From Salticus scenicus (taxonomy: Eukaryota; Arthropoda; Arachnida; Araneae; Salticidae): a stretch of 64,000 nucleotides of DNA. Positions 56,550-64,000 of this stretch are shown here, one piece after another. The position numbers and the translations under genes are program-made. Within the stretch, counting starts at the first letter, position 1, and each line of letters starts with the position of its first letter. The notes beneath the pieces are model-generated. The model was not told the DNA's origin, ran no database searches, and saw only the letters and a program-made list of their open reading frames with translations. The stretch covers positions 186,941,880 through 187,005,879 of the forward strand of contig OZ005656.1 in the NCBI GenBank assembly GCA_963930645.1. The letters are read 5' to 3'.

Positions 56550-57200
56550 TGAATAATTTTCTGGAATTTTTTGTTATATATTGATATTTTCAATGCATAT
56601 ATATGCAGAATTTCATAACTCTAAGCCCGAAACTTTAAAAAACGATTTATAACGCTCACTATTCTTTATATCTAGAATTAGAGAAATCATAAGTTAATAT
56701 AAATGTTAAACAATGAGGGAAAGAATACACGTATCTTTTCCAATCGAGAAAATCTTCTGTTACTTGTTTATTTTGAAGGAATAAGAAAATAATAAATACA
56801 AAGTTATAACTATAGTTTTTTTTTTTTTTTTCATTTAACTATTAATAATAAAAAATACTAAATTTCAAAATAATGCCTAATAGTTTCTGCCAAATTCACC
56901 CACTGATGTTCTTGTACTTTAATACAATCATATGTATAATGAATGGTAATGTATCAACATCCCCCCCCCTTCCCCCCTGATAGCTTCACATATGTAATTC
57001 CAATTTTAATTGCCACTTAAATCTGTTTTTTAAATCTAGAACTATTCAAATAGGGCATTTTTAAATCTAGACTCATTAAAAAACATTGCAAAGATAATAT
57101 AAAATACATCTTTTTCAGCAGAGAGAAGCCTATTGTTATTTATTTATCTGGAATGAGAAAATAATAAACACAAAGTTATTTTTTTATACTGATACAATAA

Positions 57201-57245
<45 letters not shown>

Positions 57246-58210
57246 AAATTACAAAATAATTCCTCAGTAATTGCACCAATATTCAAACTCTGCTGATCTT
57301 GTATTTTAATACAGACATATCTATACAGATGTATCAAAGTTTCTTTTTTAATGATGACCCACATATAAATCTCATTGCATTTTCTGTTTGAATCTGTTTT
57401 TTTTTTTTTAATATAGAGCTAGGGGCAATAAAAAGTAAATATAGGGGGCTATGATAAAGAATGCATCTTTTTTAATAAAGATTTATTATTATCTTATATA
57501 CCTTTATTTTCTTTGGAAATATTGAAGAAATGTATTATTGAAGAAATATTTCCTTTTGGAATATTAAAAGTGCAGTATTTAATATTCCAAAATAAATAAT
57601 AATCGTTAGTACTTATTTTGTTGGAATTATAAAATTACAAACTCAAAGTTAATTTTTTGATAACATTCAGTACATTTGTGTGTGTGTGTGTGTTAGCTAT
57701 TGAAATTGAAGGGAGAAAAAAACTATATTATAAAAATAGTTAAATACATAAGTCTTTCCACTAACATTCAGATCTGTTATTCTTGTATTCATACTTATCT
57801 ATAACGAGGTGTCAAGATTATTTCTTATGATGGCCCATGTATGTATATAAATCTCATTTTATTTTCTGTTTAAGCCTGTTTTTGTAAATCTGCAACCAGA
57901 CACAATGAGAAGTAGAACTGACAAAGAATAGACCCTTTTTGATGAAAAGAATCTTGGTATTTATTTATTTTGGAAGATGCAGAAAAGTTATAAATGAAAA
58001 GTAAATTTTGTGACACTATTTTATTTCACTCTCTATTAATTGTGAAAGAGTTACCACATTTTGAAAATAATTTAATGTCCAATATATCATTTCATTTTTA
58101 TTGATATTCACCTGTGCTGTTCGTGTAGTCATATCCCTGAAGATATGTCAGCATTTTTTTTTTTAATTATTATTATTATTATTATTATTATAATGCTCAT
58201 GATGTGTCAG

Positions 58211-58243
<33 letters not shown>

Positions 58244-60060
58244 GCCCATGTATATAAATCTCATGTTATCTGCTGTTGTCCTTGAAGGATTCTTATGGTT
58301 TCTGCCAATTGTCTCATATAATAGCAGTTTTTTTTTTCTGATATACATTATTATTATTATTATTATTTTCAGGAATGTGGAAAAAAAAACACTATAGGTT
58401 TTTTATTTTATTTTACTTTATTTATCTATTTATTATTTATTTATTTTAATCTAGAACAATAAAAAGTAGATATAGAATATAGGTGACAAAAAAATACATT
58501 TTTTTTTTTTTTTTTTTTTAAACTGAGAAACTCTTATTTATTTGTTTTGGAGGAAAGCAAAAATTATAAACACAAAGTAAACTTTGTGACAGCATTTTAT
58601 TTATATTTTTTCTCTTTATCTATTGATTTTGTAAAAAAAAAAAAAAAATTACTTTTAAAAATAATTCAAACCTTAGTTTTATCATGCTTTGTATTTACCG
58701 CTATTTAATTTTTTGTCTTTCAGCCAATATTTATCTTCTACCGTTCTTGTATTTTATTTACATACATACCAATAAATATATAAAAAATTTCTTACGATGG
58801 TTTCATTATTGTTGCTGCTAATTAGTTTACGTGATAACAGATTTTCATTTATTATTTATGCAATATTTTAAAATTTATATTCAAAATATAATATTAAGAA
58901 ATTTATTAATTATTATTTTTTTACATTATTTTCTTTTAGTATTATTATTATTATTTGTCAAAAAATATAAACAAAAATAATGGAAAAGTGAAAGAATGAA
59001 ATTAATTTGGAGATAAAAATAATAAAAAGTAAATACAGAACAAAGGTGATAATAAAGTACATGACTATGAAGGGAACCTTTTATTATTTATTTATTTAGA
59101 GTTAATGAAAAAAAATAATAGTAAACAAAGACAAATTTATGATAATATGTTATAATTTTTCTTTTAGATACTGCATAGCTACCGAGATTTCTAATTTTTA
59201 AATCAAATTTGCCACCACTGGTCTCAAACAAGAATCTGTCGATATATTATTGACGATTGAAAAAACTGGAAACTATTATTTAAAAAAATAAAAATAAATA
59301 AAAAGTAAATAGGTGCGTAGTCTTCCTTGAAAAACGGGAGACTTGGCACCTATTAATTCTGAATTAAATAAATAAATAAAATGCTCTTTTTAAAATAATT
59401 CAGAGCACAATTATACCTGTATTTCAACAGATATTCACTTCTGATGTCTTTGTATTTTATCAGAAACATGTTCATGAAGATATATTAAGAATTTTTCCTC
59501 ATTATGGTATATGAATCCTAATTTATCTGCTGCTTTACTTTGACTCTTATGATCTTATGGTTGTTCCAGAAGACAGGTGATAACATATTTTTTATTTATG
59601 TTATTTTAATTCTCATAAAATGTAATAATGATAAAAACAATACACTTATCTACAAAAATCCTAAAAAACACATATTTTTAAACGGAGAGAATATTTTGGT
59701 TTTTGCTTCTTTAAGAGGTATGGGAAAATATGTAAAAACCCAAAGTAAATTTTGTAATAATATTTTACTTTATTTTTTCTTTTAGCTATTGATTCTGAAA
59801 AATATTACGCTTTCAAAAAATAAATCAGGTCAATCATATCATTTTTTTTTTTTTTCCAACTTATATTCACATTTGATGTTCTTGTATTTTATTACAGATA
59901 AATATATCTATAAAAACGTGTTAACATTAACGTGTATAACGTGTTAACATAAAAACGTGTAAACATATTTTTCTTATAATGATCTCCCATGCATGAATCC
60001 CATTCGCTCTTATATTTTCTTGGTAGATTTTATGCGGTTTCTGCAAATTAATAATTCAGG
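56550..60060. repeat. Diverged tandem array, at least seven units of about 340-700 bp
   Basis: The text TTCAC.TCTGATGTTCTTGTAT followed by TT.ATACA, TATCTATAA..ATGT, TTTCTTATGATGGCCCAT and ATAAATCTCATTT recurs near 56905, 57290, 57770, 58110, 58735, 59437 and 59870. Between anchors GGAA.A..AAAATTATAAACAC, AAAGTAAATTTTGTGA and AGCTATTGA recur. Differences in length come from A/T and TTA runs. No gene is visible. Confidence 0.72.
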
Positions 60061-61088
60061 TGATATTAGATTTTTTAATTTACGCTTTAATTTGCTTTGA
60101 AACATTGAATTGAAATACATACACAAAACCTCTTAATAAGGGGGGGGGGGGGGAGAGTTATATAAGCAAAGTTTTCCAAAAGACGTAAAAGCCTAAACAT
60201 TGTCATAAATATGTCAAAGACAATTTTCTTTTGTCACAATTAGTCCCAGTATTTCAGAATCAATTATCAACTTAAATAAAATAAAACATCCAGTTTCTTG
60301 CTTCAACTTTGGCAGAAAACATATATTTAAATTTGTGAAACATTTTAAGTCATTGTAATTATTGATTATTTGTTGGTGTAAAAGGTCTAAAAATGAATTT
60401 TAAAAAGAAAAAAGAAAAAAAGAAAATTGCCGGTTGAAACTGATGTACAATAATTTAGAAGGGAAAAAATGCTTTAAAATATTCTTATTGAAAATGTTTA
60501 AATAAAATTCCCAAATTCTGTTCCCCAGAAAGAATTAAAAACAAAAGAAATAAAAACACATTTATCAAACTCATAATTCATTTTACTGTCTTGTTTATAA
60601 TATTTACATATATTTGTGAACTTCATTACAATGCCAATACTTACAATATAATGCAAAATAGATTTTCCAAGTAACTACACAAAACCAAATGCTGTCGTAA
60701 CGCTGTTGTACATTATAATGTTATTTTTACTTGTTAATTGCTAATTAATTACTTTTTTTTTTATCACACAGAGATAATAATCAGATATAAAATTACATCT
60801 AATTATGTGTGTAAGCAAAAAGTTTTTGGAAAAAATATCACAAAGTTTAATACAATAATAAGTACTATATGAAAAATAAAGTAAATAATAATAATACTAA
60901 TACAATTCCACCAGAGTCTTCTATAAATATCAATTTGAAACATATAGTTGATATATTTCATCCTCTATTGAAACAAATAAGTATGAATATATAAAACTTG
61001 TTTTTAATAAATTTTCAATCTATATTATTATCGCCTTTTCATTTTTTAATATAATTTTATTGATATAATTCATTTTCAATTTGAATAT
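60060..61088. other. AT-rich intergenic sequence
   Basis: A G run at 60141-60153 and A/T runs. No gene or repeat family recognised. Confidence 0.5.
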
Positions 61089-61090
61089 TG

Positions 61091-61701
61091 AGGGGGTCAG
61101 GGACACCAAATTTTTGTTTTTATTATTTATTGATGAATTGCTGTAATTATTTTTTCTGAAATTGAAGTTTCTTTGACGATGAAGTTGAGCAAGAAAGAAT
61201 CTTAAACAAATTTAAATAAAATTTTAAAAATTAAAAATTAAGAATTTTTGATAAATTAAAAATATGTTATATCTCATGAACTAATGGTTCAATTTACAAA
61301 CTTTTTTCACCTTTATATACAGAAAGGATTTATCTTCAATTTGTCTTTAGGATTTCTGATTATAATAATAATTTTTTTTTTTAAATATTAATTTTAATTT
61401 GAAGAAAAGTACTTATTTCATGCATAATTTTTGGATTACCAAAAAAGTTTTGCTCCTAATTAAAAATACCGAAGTTAAATTGAAGATAGTTCTTTTCTGT
61501 ATATAAGAGTGAAAAAAGTAGGTAAATTGAACCATTAGTTTATTAGAAATAACAAATTTTAAATTTATGAAATTTTTTTAATTTTTTAAGATTCTTTCTT
61601 GCTCAACTTCATCGTCAAAAAAGCTCCAATTTCAGAAAAAATAATTACAGCAATTCATCAATAAATAATAAAAACAAAAATTTGGTGTCCCAGACCCCTT
61701 T
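61091..61701. mobile_element. Long-TIR foldback element (about 611 bp), superfamily unknown
   Basis: AGGGGGTCAGGGACACCAAA and, inverted, AAGGGGTCTGGGACACCAAA start two arms of about 240-270 bp. The first 115 bp agree almost perfectly (GATGAATTGCTGTAATTATT, GACGATGAAGTTGAGC). The inner part is more diverged (CTAATGGTTCAATTTAC, ATATACAGAAA). No coding region and no clear target duplication. Confidence 0.85.
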
Positions 61702-61704
61702 AAT

Positions 61705-63725
61705 GGCATTACAGAAAAACCAAGAGGTTCAAATGAAATTAGTATTTTACTTATGATCTTACGCTTAAGCTTGTGAGCAATTATTTTAATTATTATATTT
61801 AAATTGACTACTTACGCATTAAAAAAAAAATAATCAATTTCTTTCTTCCTTCTTATTCTTTTTTTTTATTTTTTTAATATGCGTAAAAAAGGAAATATCT
61901 CATTTTAATTTATTTTGGAGGGAATGGGGAGGGTGGAATTTTGATAACCATTTATTAAAGATTAAACTTTATTTGTGAAATTAACTAAAGGAAGGTATTT
62001 AAAAAACACATTTAAAGTAGCAATAACATTAAATTTACTTTTTCTTCAAAATTTATTTTTTATTATAATTATTATTAAGAAATTTAATTATGTGTAACTT
62101 TAAATGTGGAAACAATATGGGCATTTAACAATTATTTGTTTTTCTTATACTAAATAATACATTTAATAAATTTATTTTCCGAATATTATAGGCTATGAAA
62201 AATTAACTTATAGAATAACATTGAAGGTAAAATAATTAATATTTTTATGTATAAAATTATATAAATTAATGTATATTCATATGCATAGCTTTTGCAATAA
62301 TCCATATATAAGCGTGGATTTCGATATTTAAATTGTAAATGTTATATTTTGTATGGATGAAGAAAATGTTAGAAAAACTATACCTCACAAACTCATTTTA
62401 AAATTAATTATACATAAATAAACATATATATATATCAATGTACGTATGTAATAAACATTTATATAAAGGAACATTCTATAAGAAAAGGAATGGTAGATAT
62501 AGCAATCAAAAATAAAAAGGAAAGGGTAAAAACTATAATTATAGGTGTAGGGATTGTTGTTCTCAAGGATTTAGATTCACCTTTACATGATAAAAAATAA
62601 CATATATACTTTTTTTTTCATAAAATTATTTATTTACTTTTATTAATTGAAATAAATGTACAATTTGTTATTTTAAATGTCATATTTTATCAAGCGTTTT
62701 AGATGTTGGCAAATATATTTTTTAAAGAAAATTGTCTTCACATATTTAAATATTTTTTTTAACTGAAATTGAAAGAAAATTATAGCAAGAAAGGTAATAT
62801 AAGGAGTAAAGTAAATAATAAAAGTGTACTTAAAACACATAAATAAAATAAATAACTAAAATAATTAAAAGTCTTTTCTCTAATGAAACAGAGGAAAGAA
62901 TTGATAAAATGAAGTCAATATCAAGATGTAGTGTTCAGAGCTATAAATGCAGGGCAAAACTACTCAACAGACAAAATCCTTGAAAACTGCTACTTGCATA
63001 TAGACTTAATGATAGGAGAGACTTATTAATAATATACCATACGTCTATTATTAAAAATACTTATTAATTCCTAGAAAAATTTATATTTGGGAAATTCTTA
63101 ATGCTTTCTAAAGCATAGTAAACACTTATAAGAACAAAATAATGTAACATTTTAACAAAAAACAAAATAATTTAACATTTTTATAAAAACAAAATAATTT
63201 AACATTTATATATAAAAAAAAAATAATAATAATAATAATAATTTAACATGAAATTCAGAGACAGCAAAATTTTCAAAAACCCTGATTTCAAGTGTAATCC
63301 CTGAAAATGTTCAAACATTTTAAGTTCGTTTAATAATAATAATAATAATAACAATAATAATAATAATAATAATAATAATATGTGTATTTTATAGCTATTA
63401 TTATTATTATAGTTATGCTTATAATAAACATTTTAAATACAATGATAAAGTTTGTTAAGAGTCTTTTTACCATTCCTTTTCAGCATATAAGGAAAAGAAC
63501 ATTTATAGATTAATTTACATATAATGGAACATTATAAATCAATTGAAGAAATTTCTAAAATTATCATATAAAATAATAATAATAATAATAATAATAAAAG
63601 AAGTTAAACAAAAAAAAAGGGTCGAAATGAATGCAAATTTATATAATTTTAGCAAGCTGAAATATTAATGAACATAGAGAATTAAAAGCCTTGTATTTAA
63701 GAAAATTTGAAACTCCAAAACTGTA

Positions 63726-63756
<31 letters not shown>

Positions 63757-64000
63757 ATAATATTTTTTAATCGATTTTTTAAATATTTTTAACGAACATT
63801 TTTATCTATACATTCATTTCATTTTTTCTTACTTTCTAGACATACAGATTTGTTTCATTAATACTCTGATAATCAATAAATAAATAGAGAGTACATATTT
63901 TACTGAAACATTTATTTATTTATTTATTTTTTAATTATTATTTTACTTTTTTTAAAATATAATAATAATAATTAGTCGGTACAAAGTTCTTGAAAATAGG
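61705..64000. other. AT-rich intergenic sequence with microsatellites
   Basis: (AAT)n at 63226-63242, 63333-63380 and 63568-63597, (TA)n at 63726-63750, and a three-unit 28-bp repeat (ACAAAATAATTTAACATTTT, 63133-63210). No gene. Confidence 0.5.

Noticed and set aside
58163..58348. Frame with Ile and Asn runs
   Set aside because: It is a (TTA)n microsatellite translation.
56550..60060. CRISPR array
   Set aside because: Units are long and diverged, with no short identical repeats or uniform spacers, in a eukaryotic genome.

Overview
This is a gene-poor, very AT-rich stretch of a eukaryotic nuclear genome. It has long poly(A)/poly(T) tracts, (AT)n and (TTA)n microsatellites, and transposable elements of almost every class. 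The BEL/Pao and Gypsy proteins, the Tc1/mariner-type MITEs and the tRNA-derived SINEs point to an arthropod. The combination looks most like an arachnid, probably a spider; that assignment is inference. No complete host gene is visible. Most long reading frames are transposon proteins or chance frames in simple sequence.

0-9 kb: the 3' half of a Ty3/Gypsy element on the + strand (end of integrase, RT, RNase H, PPT, 3' LTR, 1-2628). In it the integrase tail lies upstream of RT, an order known from the Gmr1-like clade. It is followed by an old dispersed repeat that a complete, young BEL/Pao element on the - strand has split (3648-8686: 331-bp LTRs differing at two sites, 5-bp TSD TCTAG). The BEL element has two in-frame stops, and a deletion has removed the integrase core.

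9-24 kb: several diverged tandem arrays (units about 610, 140, 1000 and 500-560 bp). They carry insertions: a solo LTR, tRNA-Thr-derived SINE pieces, a hAT MITE with an 8-bp TSD, a pogo/Tigger-like MITE and a Tc1-like MITE. Subtracting the length of the insert brings the array period back, which independently supports several of these boundaries.

24-40 kb: a frameshifted mariner/Tc1-family transposase gene with TIRs (24032-25357), a nest of inverted repeats and foldback elements (26.3-28.4 kb), two SINE copies of one family, and TA-flanked MITEs at 32-36.6 kb. Two of these MITEs keep only the C-terminal tail of a transposase. Next come a G/T-skewed segment, a purine-rich tandem repeat and a 181-bp hAT MITE with a perfect 8-bp TSD.

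40-64 kb: a recent 478-bp tandem duplication, a small CpG-rich island (43.85-44.11 kb), and a possible 78-bp protein-coding exon (48061-48138), which together with the island is the best hint of a host gene. There is also a third MITE with a transposase tail, a complete 1120-bp non-autonomous Helitron (49881-51000), a tRNA-derived SINE, a perfect 46-bp palindrome, a foldback element with a hammerhead-like motif, a tandem array of about 3.5 kb with at least seven units (56.55-60.06 kb) and a 611-bp long-TIR foldback element.

All boundaries, identities and counts were read by eye. No alignments or searches were run.
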